The notes beneath the pieces were generated by a model. It had not been told where the DNA came from. It ran no database searches and saw nothing but the letters and a program-made list of their open reading frames with translations. A stretch of DNA of 64,000 nucleotides from Pseudomonadota bacterium (lineage in GTDB: Bacteria; Pseudomonadota; Alphaproteobacteria; Reyranellales; Reyranellaceae): NCBI GenBank assembly GCA_023386865.1, contig JAEWIV010000191.1, positions 12,948-76,947 of the forward strand, given 5' to 3'. The translations under genes were made by a program, and so were the position numbers. Below, piece by piece: positions 53,960 through 63,194 of this stretch (positions are counted from its first letter, which is position 1; every line of letters starts with the position of its first letter).

Positions 53960-55549
53960 TCACTCCGACAGCGACATCCAGCGCAGGTCGCCACCGCCGC
54001 CGACCGGGCTGAACTTGTAGCCCTGCACGCGCTTGGAGAGGCCGCGCAGCTGGATTGTGTTGTAGACCCAGATGTCAGGCGAATCTTTGACGATACGCGT
54101 CGTCGCCTGCTGGTAGAGCTTGTCGCGTTCCGCCTGGACGCTGGTCGACCGTGCCTTGCGCAGCAGTTCGTCGACCTCGGCGTTGCCGTAGTAGGACGAT
54201 GCCTTCCAGGTCCCGAAGAACTGCGTGTCGTACATCTGGCCGACCCAGTTCTCGGGGTCGACGAAATAGGTGCTGACCCAGTGGATCCACAGATCGGGCG
54301 AGGTCTCCGGCTTGCCGGTCGCCGAGGTGATCTGCGCCCAGGTGCTGGGTACGATCTTCATCTTGATGCCGAGCTTCTGCAGATCGGCCTGGAACATCTG
54401 GGCCGCCTGCGATGTCTGCTCGAGCTCGCTCTGAATGTGGATCTCGACCTCGCGGTCGAGCTTGGCGCCTTCGGCCTTGGCCTTGTCGCAGAATGCCTTT
54501 GCCGCCGCCGGGTCGAACTTGTAGCCGGCGAGATTGGGGGGATTGCCCCACAGGTTGCGCGGATTGGGGCCGGGGTTGCGGTCGACATAGCCTTTCAGGA
54601 TGACCTGGTTGAAGCCGTCATAGTTGAAGGCCGAGGCAAAGCACTTGCGGGCGTTGACGTTGTCGAACGGCGGCTTCTTGTTGTTCATGCGGATGATGAA
54701 GACGCGCATGGATTCGTCGCGGGCGACGCGGGTGCGCGCATTCTTCTCCACCCGCTCCACCTGGTCGGTCGGCAGGTAGGAATCGGTGGCATCGATCTCG
54801 CCGCGCATCAGCGCCAGCACGCGGGTGGATGTTTCGGCGACGGGTCGCGAACGCACCAGATCGATCGGCTTGGCATTGTCCGACCATCCCTTGAAGTGAT
54901 CCTTGTTGCGGATCAGGTCGAGCGCTTCGCGCGGCCGGTAGGACGCCGGGTCGAGACGGTAGGCGCCGCTGCCGGCGTCGTTGGCGGAGAGCCAGGCGGA
55001 GCCGAAGTCGTTGTCCTTCACGTTTGCCTCGACCTGCTTCTGGCTGACGATGGCGACCAGCGGGATGGCGGCAAGGAAAGGCGCATAAGGCTTGTCGAGC
55101 ACGAAGCGCACGGTCTCGGCGTCGGGCGCCGTGACGTTGTCGGCCTTGAGGACCGGCAGGAAGGCGCCGGCCGGGCCGCGCTTCATGGCAAGCAATCGGC
55201 GGAAGCTATAGGCGACGTCGCCCGCCGTGACCGGGCTGCCGTCGTGGAACTTGGCCCCGGGCACCAGCTTGAAGGTCCAGGTCAGCCCGTCCTCGCTGAC
55301 CGTGTGAGCCGAGGCGAGCCACGGCTGCAGCTGCGGCGGATTGCCGACGTAGCGATAGAGCGTGTCGTACATGTTCAGCAGGATGAACTGCATCGGCACG
55401 TCGAAGATCGCGTGCGGATCGAGTCCCGCGGGCAGCGTGTCTCCCCAGACCAGAACGTTCTTGTCCTGCTGGGCGTAAGCCGCCGTGGTTGGCGCCGACA
55501 GGCCGAGCGCCAAGGCGCCAGCCAGGGCCATTGCCGTGAAGCGTGTCAT
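53960..55549 (-). CDS. Peptide-type ABC transporter substrate-binding protein (SBP family 5)
   Basis: The 529-residue periplasmic protein has a signal peptide ending in AYAQQ and features of family 5 binding proteins (DppA/OppA): LVWGDTLPAGLDPHAIFD, WTFKLVPGAKFHDGSPVTAGDVAYSF (quoted in part), FVLDKPYAPFLAAIPLV and FASAFNYDGFNQVIL. GGGGGATC precedes the ATG. It heads the operon with both permeases, both ATPases and an M20 peptidase, so the ligand is probably a peptide or an amide-linked compound. Confidence 0.9.
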   Translation of the reverse strand: MTRFTAMALAGALALGLSAPTTAAYAQQDKNVLVWGDTLPAGLDPHAIFDVPMQFILLNMYDTLYRYVGNPPQLQPWLASAHTVSEDGLTWTFKLVPGAKFHDGSPVTAGDVAYSFRRLLAMKRGPAGAFLPVLKADNVTAPDAETVRFVLDKPYAPFLAAIPLVAIVSQKQVEANVKDNDFGSAWLSANDAGSGAYRLDPASYRPREALDLIRNKDHFKGWSDNAKPIDLVRSRPVAETSTRVLALMRGEIDATDSYLPTDQVERVEKNARTRVARDESMRVFIIRMNNKKPPFDNVNARKCFASAFNYDGFNQVILKGYVDRNPGPNPRNLWGNPPNLAGYKFDPAAAKAFCDKAKAEGAKLDREVEIHIQSELEQTSQAAQMFQADLQKLGIKMKIVPSTWAQITSATGKPETSPDLWIHWVSTYFVDPENWVGQMYDTQFFGTWKASSYYGNAEVDELLRKARSTSVQAERDKLYQQATTRIVKDSPDIWVYNTIQLRGLSKRVQGYKFSPVGGGGDLRWMSLSE

Positions 55550-55615
55550 GTGATCCCCCTTCTTCCCTTCCCATGTGTTGCAATGAGTGAACTGCGATAA
55601 TCCTCGGGCATGCGG

Positions 55616-56461
55616 TCATTCGGCAGCTATCGGCACTTCGCCGCGCACCGAGGTGCGCCAGACATGGCGGTGATGCCGGTCGCGGTCGTATTCGGTGGCG
55701 GTATGGATCAAGGTTCGGTTGTCCCACAGAACGAGGTCGCGCGGCCTCCAGCGGTGGGCCTCGACGAAATCCTCGCGGACCATATGGGCAAGCAGTTCCG
55801 CTTGCTGGCGACCGGCCTCGTCCTCATCGGCGTGGGCCAGCAGAAGGCGCACATTGCTGCGGTCGCAAAGATAGAGCCCTTCGCGGTCGGCGCGCGGATG
55901 CCGGCGCACGACGGGATGCTCGACGTCCGGCGTACGCTCGATCTGGGCCGGGGTCATCGGCGGCAGCCAGGGACGCGATTCATGCAGGAGTCGATAGCTG
56001 TGGCGCGCCCGCAGTCGGCGCAACTCCGCCCGACGCGACGCCGGCAGAGCGCCGAAAGCGAGCGCCGTGTCGGCGAATAGCGTATCGCCGCGCTCTGGCG
56101 GCACCTCGATGGCATAGAGGAGCGTGACAGCCGTGGGATTGACGAAATAGTTGAGGTCCGTGTGCCAGCCGAACCCCTCGCGCGGATTGCCGATGGGGCG
56201 GCCGTCTTCGACGATGTTGGAGATGACGTAGATCTCGGGATGCTCCGGCATCCAGTAGCGATCGAGGACGTGCAGGTCGATGGGGCCGAAGCGCCGGGCA
56301 AAGGCAATGAACGCCTCCGGCGTGAGCCGCTGGTCGCGGATCGCCAGCATCTGGTGGCGCAGCAGCGCTTCGTCCAGCACGGCGAAGGCCGCGTCGTCCA
56401 AGGCGCATACGTCCAGGTTCGTGATCTCGGCGCCGACCACCCGGTTTGCGGTAAGCTGCAT
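55616..56461 (-). CDS. TauD/TfdA-family 2-oxoglutarate dioxygenase
   Basis: The 281-residue Fe(II)/2-oxoglutarate enzyme has the H-x-D iron motif in GFGWHTDLNYFVNPTA, the distal His in LIHTATEYD and the 2-oxoglutarate-binding Arg in HHRHVWRTSVRG. The family cleaves sulfonates or aryloxy acids or hydroxylates small molecules. The ATG at 56461 gives MQLTANRVVGAEI, the normal family start. It is divergent from a second iron/2-oxoglutarate enzyme at 56635. Substrate unknown. Confidence 0.88.
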   Translation of the reverse strand: MQLTANRVVGAEITNLDVCALDDAAFAVLDEALLRHQMLAIRDQRLTPEAFIAFARRFGPIDLHVLDRYWMPEHPEIYVISNIVEDGRPIGNPREGFGWHTDLNYFVNPTAVTLLYAIEVPPERGDTLFADTALAFGALPASRRAELRRLRARHSYRLLHESRPWLPPMTPAQIERTPDVEHPVVRRHPRADREGLYLCDRSNVRLLLAHADEDEAGRQQAELLAHMVREDFVEAHRWRPRDLVLWDNRTLIHTATEYDRDRHHRHVWRTSVRGEVPIAAE

Positions 56462-56634
56462 GGGCCTGCCCGGAGTCTCCTTCCCTGGTGCGACTGTGAG
56501 GCCGCCGCTATCGCAGGGCAAGACCCGCGAGCGTGTCGCGCGATGGTCCTTGCCGCGAGCAGGAACGCTGTCCTAGGCTCGGGTGACGCCCCTGTGGCGT
56601 TGCCAAAAGCGTGCCAGCTGTCAGGAGAGTTTCG

Positions 56635-57639
56635 ATGTCCGGCGTGAACGGCGAGGAAATCCCCATCATCGACGTATCGGGCGCCATTGCCGGCGACGCC
56701 GCTGCGCTCGCCCGCTGCGCCCGCGAGCTGCGCCACGCCTACGAGGATATCGGCTTCTGGTTCATGACCGGGCACGGCGTGCCTCAGGCGTTGGTCGACC
56801 GGGTGTTCTCCGAGGCGGAGCGGTTTCACGCCCAGCCGCTGGCGGACAAGCTCCGGCTCAAGATCAACGAGCACAATATCGGCTACCTGGCGATGAAGGC
56901 GGCGACCACGCGTCATTCGGACGTCAGCACCGACAACAAGCCGAATCTCAACGAAGCGTTCTTCGTCAAGCGCGACCTGCCGACCGACCATCCCGACGTG
57001 GTCGCCAACAAGCGCTTCCGCGGCGCCAACCAGTGGCCGGCCGGATTGCCGGGCTTCCGCGAGACCGTCGTCGCCTATTGCGATGCGCTGGAGCGGGCTG
57101 CGCTCGGCATCCTGCCGATCTATGCCACCGCCCTCGACCTGCCTGCGCAGTATTTCGCGCCGGCGTTCCGCGAGCCGCAATATACGCTGCGCATGTCGCA
57201 CTACCCGCATACGCCCGTGCTGGCGGACGGCGAGTACGGGCTGGCGCCGCACGCCGATACGTCGTTCATGACCTTGCTGGCACAAAACAAGGTGCCGGGT
57301 CTCTCGCTGCGCACCGCGTCGGGACGCTGGATCGACGCGCCGGTCATCGAGGGGGCCTTTCTGGTCAACAGCGGCCAGATGCTCAACCGATGGAGCAACG
57401 GACGCTTCCGCGCCACGCCGCACCGGGTGGTCAACCGTTCCGGGGGCGAGCGCTACGCCATCCCGTTCTTCTTCGACTGCACGATCGACCATGAGATGGT
57501 GTGCCTGCCCTCGTGCACCGATGCCGACCATCCGATCAAGTACGAGCCCACGACCTATGCGGCGTTCATGAGCTGGTACCAGAGCCAGAACTACGACCAC
57601 ATCCGCAACGCCGAAGGCGTTCGGTTGCAGGCAAACTAG
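56635..57639 (+). CDS. Isopenicillin N synthase-family 2-oxoglutarate/Fe(II) oxygenase
   Basis: The 334-residue protein has the N-terminal IPIIDVSGAI and EDIGFWFMTGHGVP of the DIOX_N domain. Iron ligands are His and Asp of APHADTSFMTLL and the His of ATPHRVVN; the co-substrate Arg is in ERYAIPFFFDC. The family includes bacterial ethylene-forming-type and many uncharacterised oxygenases. AGGAGAG precedes the ATG. It is followed 53 bases later by a flavin monooxygenase in the same direction. Confidence 0.88.
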   Translation: MSGVNGEEIPIIDVSGAIAGDAAALARCARELRHAYEDIGFWFMTGHGVPQALVDRVFSEAERFHAQPLADKLRLKINEHNIGYLAMKAATTRHSDVSTDNKPNLNEAFFVKRDLPTDHPDVVANKRFRGANQWPAGLPGFRETVVAYCDALERAALGILPIYATALDLPAQYFAPAFREPQYTLRMSHYPHTPVLADGEYGLAPHADTSFMTLLAQNKVPGLSLRTASGRWIDAPVIEGAFLVNSGQMLNRWSNGRFRATPHRVVNRSGGERYAIPFFFDCTIDHEMVCLPSCTDADHPIKYEPTTYAAFMSWYQSQNYDHIRNAEGVRLQAN

Positions 57640-57692
57640 CGATTCCGGTCGAGACTGGCCGACTCGGGGCCGGCGCGGTATAGGCCGGCCTC

Positions 57693-59504
57693 ATGAACTC
57701 GACTGCCGGCCGCGCCACCCTGCCAATCGACCGTGAAGCTCTGCGGCGCAAGTATCGCGAGGAACGCGACAAGCGGTTGCGTCCCGAGGGCAACGCCCAG
57801 TATGTGCAGGTGGCGGGCGCGTTCGCGCGCTACCTCGACGATCCCTACATGCCGATCGAGCCGCGTACCGCGAAGACCGATCACGTCACCTTCGCCTTCG
57901 TCGGCGGCGGTTTCGCCGGTTTGGTGACCGCGGCGCGCCTGGTGGAAGCCGGCGTGAAGGACGTGCGCATCGTCGAGAAGGGCGGTGATTTCGGCGGCAC
58001 ATGGTACTGGAACCGCTATCCCGGCGCGCAGTGCGACACGGCATCGATGGTCTACATGCCGCTGCTCGAGGAAACCGGACACCGGCCGACGGAGAAATAC
58101 GCGCACGCTCCCGAGATCCTGGAGCACTGCCGCCGCATCGGCCGGCACTTCGGCCTTTATGAGAACGCCCTGTTCCACACCGAGGTCAAGGAGTTGTCCT
58201 GGGACGGCGCCCGCTCGTGCTGGCTCGTGCGGACCAACCGCGGCGACGCCTTCACCGCGCGGTTCGTCGGGCTCGGCACCGGTCCGCTGCACGTTCCCAA
58301 GCTGCCGGGAGTCCCGGGGATCGACACGTTCGCCGGGCGTTCGTTCCACACCAGCCGATGGGACTACGCCTATACCGGCGGCGATCCGTCCGGCGCGCCG
58401 ATGACCGGGCTCGCCGACAAGCGCGTCGGCATCATCGGCACCGGCGCCACGGCCGTGCAATGCGTGCCCCATCTCGCGCGCGCCGCCAGGGAGCTCTTCG
58501 TCTTCCAGCGGACGCCGTCCTCAGTCGATGTCCGCGCCAATGCGCCGATCGATGCCGACTGGTTCGCCTCGATCGCGACGCCGGGCTGGCAGCAGCGCTG
58601 GCTCGAGAACTTCACGGCCAACCAGGCCGGTGGGACTGCGACGGAGGACTTGGTGCAGGACGGCTGGACCGACCTGTCGCGCCGTATCCGTCAGCGCATC
58701 CTGACGCTGCCCAAGGAGCAGCGGACTCGCGAAGGCATGCTGGCCGCCTTCGAGGACGCCGACCACGAGAAGATGGAGGAGATACGCGCCCGCGTCGACG
58801 CGATCGTCCGGGATCCGGCGACGGCGCAACACCTGAAGGCGTGGTACCGCCAGCTCTGCAAGCGGCCGTGCTTCCACGATTCCTACCTGCAAGCGTTCAA
58901 CCTGCCCGGCGTCCATCTGGTTGATACCGACGGCAAGGGCGTGGAGCGCATCACGCCGCGGGGCGTCGTCGTGGCCGGCATGGAATATCCGCTGGACTGT
59001 CTGATCTATGCCTCCGGCTTCGAAGTCGGCACCGAGTATAGTCGGCGCGCCGGCTTCGACCTGGTGGGCCGCGATGGCCTGAAGCTCTCCCGGCACTGGA
59101 AAGAGGGGATGCGCAGCAAGCACGGCATGCACGTCCATGGCTTTCCCAACGCCTTCTTCGTGCAGCCGACTCAGGGGGCGAACCTGATCTCCAACGTCCC
59201 GCACAATCTCAGCGAGGCCGGACGCACCATCGCCATCGAGATCCGGCACGCCCTCGACCATGGCTTTCGCGAGATCGAGGTGACGAAGGAGGCCGAGGAC
59301 GACTGGGTGAAGTTGCTGCTGACGGGCATGGGCCGCATGACCGGCGGCGCCGACTGCACGCCGGGCTACTACAACAACGAGGGCCAGGATGCCGGGTTGG
59401 CCGCGCGCCTGGCCGTCGGCTATCCGGCCGGCGCCTCGGCCTATTTCAAGTACATCGACGACTGGCGACGGTCCGGCCGCTTCGAGGGCCTGGCCTTCCG
59501 CTGA
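57693..59504 (+). CDS. Flavin-containing Baeyer-Villiger-type monooxygenase
   Basis: The 603-residue protein has an FAD motif [19 protein letters not shown] (about 64-82), the Baeyer-Villiger fingerprint F-x-G-x3-H-x3-W-D in [15 protein letters not shown], and a second Rossmann motif [17 protein letters not shown] for NADPH. The N-terminal extension of about 60 residues is usual in long BVMOs such as phenylacetone-type enzymes. It probably inserts oxygen next to a ketone. Substrate unknown; the neighbouring oxygenases and CoA-transferase suggest a catabolic route. Confidence 0.88.
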   Translation: MNSTAGRATLPIDREALRRKYREERDKRLRPEGNAQYVQVAGAFARYLDDPYMPIEPRTAKTDHVTFAFVGGGFAGLVTAARLVEAGVKDVRIVEKGGDFGGTWYWNRYPGAQCDTASMVYMPLLEETGHRPTEKYAHAPEILEHCRRIGRHFGLYENALFHTEVKELSWDGARSCWLVRTNRGDAFTARFVGLGTGPLHVPKLPGVPGIDTFAGRSFHTSRWDYAYTGGDPSGAPMTGLADKRVGIIGTGATAVQCVPHLARAARELFVFQRTPSSVDVRANAPIDADWFASIATPGWQQRWLENFTANQAGGTATEDLVQDGWTDLSRRIRQRILTLPKEQRTREGMLAAFEDADHEKMEEIRARVDAIVRDPATAQHLKAWYRQLCKRPCFHDSYLQAFNLPGVHLVDTDGKGVERITPRGVVVAGMEYPLDCLIYASGFEVGTEYSRRAGFDLVGRDGLKLSRHWKEGMRSKHGMHVHGFPNAFFVQPTQGANLISNVPHNLSEAGRTIAIEIRHALDHGFREIEVTKEAEDDWVKLLLTGMGRMTGGADCTPGYYNNEGQDAGLAARLAVGYPAGASAYFKYIDDWRRSGRFEGLAFR

Positions 59505-59510
59505 AGCCCG

Positions 59511-60707
59511 TCACAGCACGCCGAGCGACCTGAGCTTGGCGATCTCGTCGGCCGAGTACCCGGCGTCGCGCAGCACCGCCTCCGAATGCTGGCCGACGGC
59601 GGGCGCACGGGAAGGAGCGACCTTGGTCTCGCCATCGAGGTGGAACGGGCTCGACACGGTGAGGTTGGCTCCGTCGGCAAACGGCACGAGAGCGCCGATC
59701 TTGCGCGACTGCTCGTCGTCCGCGGCTTCGTCGACGGAGCATACCGGCCCGAACGTCACGCCGGCCTTTTCCAGGATCGTTCGCCAGTCGGCGAGGTTGC
59801 GCTTGGCGAAGATCCCGTCGAGGATCGCCGTCAGCGCCGGGGCGTTGGCGCGCCGCGATGGCTGCGTCGCAAAGCGTGGATCCTCCGCAAGATGCTCGGC
59901 CCCGATCGCTTTCAGGAAGCTCGGCAGCTGACGCGCCTCGTTGTGCAGCGCCATCAGGAACCACCGTCCGTCGCGGCAGCGGTAGTGATTGGCGAGCGCG
60001 CTCGGCGTCCCGCTGCGCGGCGGCCGGTGCGCGACGTGCTCGCCGAACAACCGGTTCTGCACGAAGCAGCCGTTCGCCCACAGGCCATTCTGCAGGAGCG
60101 AGGTCTGCACCACGCCGCCGCGCCCCGTCTTCTCACGACGATAGAGCGCCGTGGCGATCGCCGCATACAGCGCGGTCGCCGTGGGATGGTCTCCCATGCC
60201 CGGCATGGACCGCACCGGCTCGGTTTCCTGCGTGACCCGCACCATGTCCATCAGACCCGTACGGGCCCAGTAGGCGGTCGCGTCGAAGCCGGTTCGCGCC
60301 GCCTCTTCGCCGACCTCGCCATAGGCCGTGATCGAGCCGTAGATCAGTCGCGGATTGATCGCCAGCAGGTCGGCGGCGGCGATCTTCAGGCGCTCGCGGA
60401 CCGGCAAGGGGAAATTGGTGATGAAGACGTCGGCCGAGCCGATCAGGCGCTGAAGCACCGCAAGGCCCTCGGGAACCTTGAGATCGATGGCCAGGCTGCG
60501 CTTGTTGCGCGACGTCAGTTGCCACCAGTAGTCCACGGTCTTGCCGGGGACGGGCGATGACGCCCGCCACGGGTCGCCCGCGCCCGGCGGCTCGATCTTG
60601 ATCACCTCGGCACCGAAGTCCGAGAGGATGGTTGCTGCCGCGGGCCCCGCGATCCAGCTCGCGCAATCGATCACCCGCAGGCCTGAGAACACGCCGTCAC
60701 CCATCAT
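59511..60707 (-). CDS. CaiB/BaiF (class III) CoA-transferase
   Basis: The 398-residue enzyme starts with FSGLRVIDCASWIAGPAAATILSDFGAEVIKIEPP (quoted in part, e.g. ILSDFGAEVIKIEPP), the family N-terminus. The catalytic Asp is in SMPGMGDHPTA, and there is a TSLLQNGLWANG-type helix. It moves CoA between carboxylic acids. It converges on the monooxygenase gene (6 bases between stops) and is downstream of no other gene on its strand except the amidohydrolase end, 9 bases away in the same direction. Confidence 0.9.
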   Translation of the reverse strand: MMGDGVFSGLRVIDCASWIAGPAAATILSDFGAEVIKIEPPGAGDPWRASSPVPGKTVDYWWQLTSRNKRSLAIDLKVPEGLAVLQRLIGSADVFITNFPLPVRERLKIAAADLLAINPRLIYGSITAYGEVGEEAARTGFDATAYWARTGLMDMVRVTQETEPVRSMPGMGDHPTATALYAAIATALYRREKTGRGGVVQTSLLQNGLWANGCFVQNRLFGEHVAHRPPRSGTPSALANHYRCRDGRWFLMALHNEARQLPSFLKAIGAEHLAEDPRFATQPSRRANAPALTAILDGIFAKRNLADWRTILEKAGVTFGPVCSVDEAADDEQSRKIGALVPFADGANLTVSSPFHLDGETKVAPSRAPAVGQHSEAVLRDAGYSADEIAKLRSLGVL

Positions 60708-60716
60708 GAGACCCTT

Positions 60717-61820
60717 TCAAACGCGCGATTTGCCGATGCCGTAGAACGCGGCGCAGGTGTCGCCCAGGATGAGATCCTTCTCCCGCGCCGTGAGGAAGGG
60801 GCAGTATTTGCGCACGTAGTCGAGCGATTGCCTATAGGTGCAGAAGCGCTCGACGTTGGGCATGTCGGAGCCCCACACCAGCCGATGGGCGCCCAGCTGG
60901 TCGCGCAGGCTTTCGGTCAGGGCCTGCGCCTCGGGGTAGGGATAGTCCCAGATGCCGCCGTAGGTGATCGGGAACATGACCTCCAGCACCAGCGGCTCGT
61001 GGCGGTAGACGGCCAAAAGCTCCTCGGGGAACTCGTAGAGGCCGTTCTTGGCGAAGAAGGGGACGGGTGGGCTCATCGCCAGGTGGACGCGGAGATCGCG
61101 ATGCCGCGCCAGAATCCGCCCCAGCGCCGCAATGTGCGCCATGTAACCAGCCTTGTCGTAGGTCGGTCCCGAGCTCGGCTCGAGGCAGAGCACGATGCCG
61201 AGCTCGGCAAGCTTGGCCCAGAACGGCGCCATCTCCTTGGCATCGAGCGGCCAGGGAAAGCCGTGGCGACTCATCGAATCGACGTTGAAGTAGAGAGCGC
61301 GCAGCCTCAGGGCGTGGAAGGCGTGATCGACCTTGGCAAGCTCGGGCTCGGTGCCGGCCATCGCCTCGTCGACGTGCATCATGCCGGTCATGCGGCCGGG
61401 ATACTGCTGCTGGGCGAAGGCGTTCATTTCCGTCATCGCGCCATAGGAGCCGCCCGCCTGCAGCAGGCAGTGATCGACGCCGGCGTACATCATCTGCGCC
61501 AGCATCAGTTCCGGCGGCGCCGTCATCTCCTGCATGCCGACCGGCATGTACTGGATGACGTGGTCCTCGCCCCGGTGCGTGAACTCGAGCTGGCCGAAGC
61601 GGCCGACGCGGAAGTCGACGTCGGTGAGGCCGCTCCAGCCCGCGTCGTCGGCGCGGTACAGCGCCCTGGTGTCGGCGGGCGCCCCGTCGCGGGCGCGGAA
61701 GGTCGAGGCCGCCGTCCGCGTGATCATGCGCTGCAGGTAGCGGTTGTGGACATCGCGCGTGGGATGCCCGCAGGCGCCGATCCAGTGCGTGAATACGTGG
61801 GCGTGGCAATCGATGATCAT
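60717..61820 (-). CDS. Amidohydrolase (TIM-barrel, amidohydrolase_2 family)
   Basis: The 367-residue enzyme begins MIIDCHAHVF with the metal-binding His-x-His. Later it has FNVDSMSRHGFPWP, HLAMSPP and the final metal/catalytic Asp in VWGSDMPNVERF. The fold matches decarboxylases such as ACMSD and gamma-resorcylate decarboxylase and related hydrolases. It lies directly upstream of the CoA-transferase gene on the same strand (9 bases), indicating an operon, and is divergent from the aminotransferase at 61965. Confidence 0.87.
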   Translation of the reverse strand: MIIDCHAHVFTHWIGACGHPTRDVHNRYLQRMITRTAASTFRARDGAPADTRALYRADDAGWSGLTDVDFRVGRFGQLEFTHRGEDHVIQYMPVGMQEMTAPPELMLAQMMYAGVDHCLLQAGGSYGAMTEMNAFAQQQYPGRMTGMMHVDEAMAGTEPELAKVDHAFHALRLRALYFNVDSMSRHGFPWPLDAKEMAPFWAKLAELGIVLCLEPSSGPTYDKAGYMAHIAALGRILARHRDLRVHLAMSPPVPFFAKNGLYEFPEELLAVYRHEPLVLEVMFPITYGGIWDYPYPEAQALTESLRDQLGAHRLVWGSDMPNVERFCTYRQSLDYVRKYCPFLTAREKDLILGDTCAAFYGIGKSRV

Positions 61821-61964
61821 GCTTCCCCCTCGACGGCATCGTACACCGGGCCGACGGTCCCTGGCCTCGTCCCTACTCAACCGGCGGGCAGCCATTAGGA
61901 AAGCAATTGCCGGGGCCGATGGCCTACCTGTGCTAATGTATTCGCCACATTGCGGAGGAACAGC

Positions 61965-63152
61965 ATGAGTGTGCGTGCAGGGCGCGAATTCCTGGCCATT
62001 CCGGGGCCGACGACGGTGCCGGACGAGGTGCTGCGGGCCATGCATCGCCCCGCTGTCGACATCTACTCCGGGCCGCTGCTCGCCCTGACCGACGGCCTGC
62101 TGAAGGACATCGCCCGCGTCTTCAACACCAAGGGGCATGCCTACATCTACATCGCCAACGGCCACGGCGCCTGGGAGGCGGCCATCACCAACGTGCTGTC
62201 CAAGGGCGACAAGATCCTGGTGCTGGAGAGCGGGCGCTTCGCGATCGGCTGGGGCGAAAGCGCCCGTCGCATGGGCGTCGAGGTCGAGATCCTGAAGGGC
62301 GACATGCGGCGCGCCGTGCGGCCGGCCGAGGTCGAGGCCCGTCTCAAGGCCGACAAGGGCAAGACCATCAAGGCGATCCTGGTGGCGCAGATCGATACCG
62401 CCTCGGGCGTGGTGAACGACATCGCCGCGATCGGCCAGGCCGTGCGCGCCGCCGGGCATGACGCCCTGCTGATGGTCGATGCGGTGGCGTCGCTCGGCTG
62501 CATGCCGTTCGAGATGGACGAGTGGGGCGTCGATGTCGCCATGTCGGGCTCGCAGAAGGGCATGATGGCGCCTCCGGGCCTGGGCTTTGTCGCCGCCAAC
62601 GATCGCGCGCGCGAGGTCCACAAGAAGGCGGGCCTGCGCACGCCCTACTGGGACTGGACCGATCGCGAGGGTGACCAGCATTACCAGAAGTACGCCGGCA
62701 CGCCGCCCGAGCATCTGCTGTTCGGCCTGCGCCAGGCGCTCGACATGCTGTTCACCGAGGGTCTCGACAACGTATTCCGTCGCCATCGGCTGCTGGCCGA
62801 GGCGGTGCGCCGCGCCGTCGGCATCTGGGCCGAGGGCCAGGCGATCGGCTTCAACATCGTCGAACCCAGTGAGCGCTGTGACACCGTCACTGCCGTGCTG
62901 ATGAACAGCGGCCGCAATCCTGAGGCGCTGCGCGCCTATTGCAACGAGAAGTGCGGAGTCATCCTCGGCCACGGCATCGGCGAGCTGTCGGGCAAGGCGT
63001 TCCGCGTCGCTCACATGGGTCACGTCAACGCGCCGATGATCCTCGGCACGCTGAGCGTGATCGAGGTGGCGCTGAACGCCCTGGAGATTCCTCACGGCAA
63101 GGGCGGCGCCCAGGCTGCGATCGACTGGCTGGGCCAGCAGGTCAAGGCGTAA
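61965..63152 (+). CDS. Class V PLP aminotransferase (alanine/serine-glyoxylate type)
   Basis: The 395-residue enzyme has the family start FLAIPGPTTVPDEVLRAMHRP, the PLP-contact region LMVDAVASLGCMPFEMDEW and the Schiff-base Lys in MSGSQKGMMAPPGL. The family covers alanine- or serine-glyoxylate and 2-aminoethylphosphonate transaminases. GGAGGAA precedes the ATG at 61965. It is divergent from the amidohydrolase. A glyoxylate-linked function is likely but the amino donor is not known. Confidence 0.88.
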   Translation: MSVRAGREFLAIPGPTTVPDEVLRAMHRPAVDIYSGPLLALTDGLLKDIARVFNTKGHAYIYIANGHGAWEAAITNVLSKGDKILVLESGRFAIGWGESARRMGVEVEILKGDMRRAVRPAEVEARLKADKGKTIKAILVAQIDTASGVVNDIAAIGQAVRAAGHDALLMVDAVASLGCMPFEMDEWGVDVAMSGSQKGMMAPPGLGFVAANDRAREVHKKAGLRTPYWDWTDREGDQHYQKYAGTPPEHLLFGLRQALDMLFTEGLDNVFRRHRLLAEAVRRAVGIWAEGQAIGFNIVEPSERCDTVTAVLMNSGRNPEALRAYCNEKCGVILGHGIGELSGKAFRVAHMGHVNAPMILGTLSVIEVALNALEIPHGKGGAQAAIDWLGQQVKA

Positions 63153-63165
63153 AGGCTTGGCGGAC

Positions 63166-63190
63166 CGCGGACCTGGAGGTCCGCGCTCCG
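63166..63190. repeat. Intergenic hairpin with shared GGAGGTCCGCGCTCCG core
   Basis: CGCGGACC-TGGA-GGTCCGCG is a perfect 8-base stem between the convergent aminotransferase and amidase genes. GGAGGTCCGCGCTCCG (63175-63190) is identical to 17984-17999. There is no T-run. It could end transcription from both sides or be a dispersed palindromic element. Confidence 0.6.
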
Positions 63191-63194
63191 TTGA

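Noticed and set aside
60717..63095. A single 792-codon minus-strand frame covering the amidohydrolase and the region opposite the aminotransferase
   Set aside because: Only its C-terminal 367 residues match a family (amidohydrolase). The rest is antisense to the aminotransferase, so the start was set at 61820.
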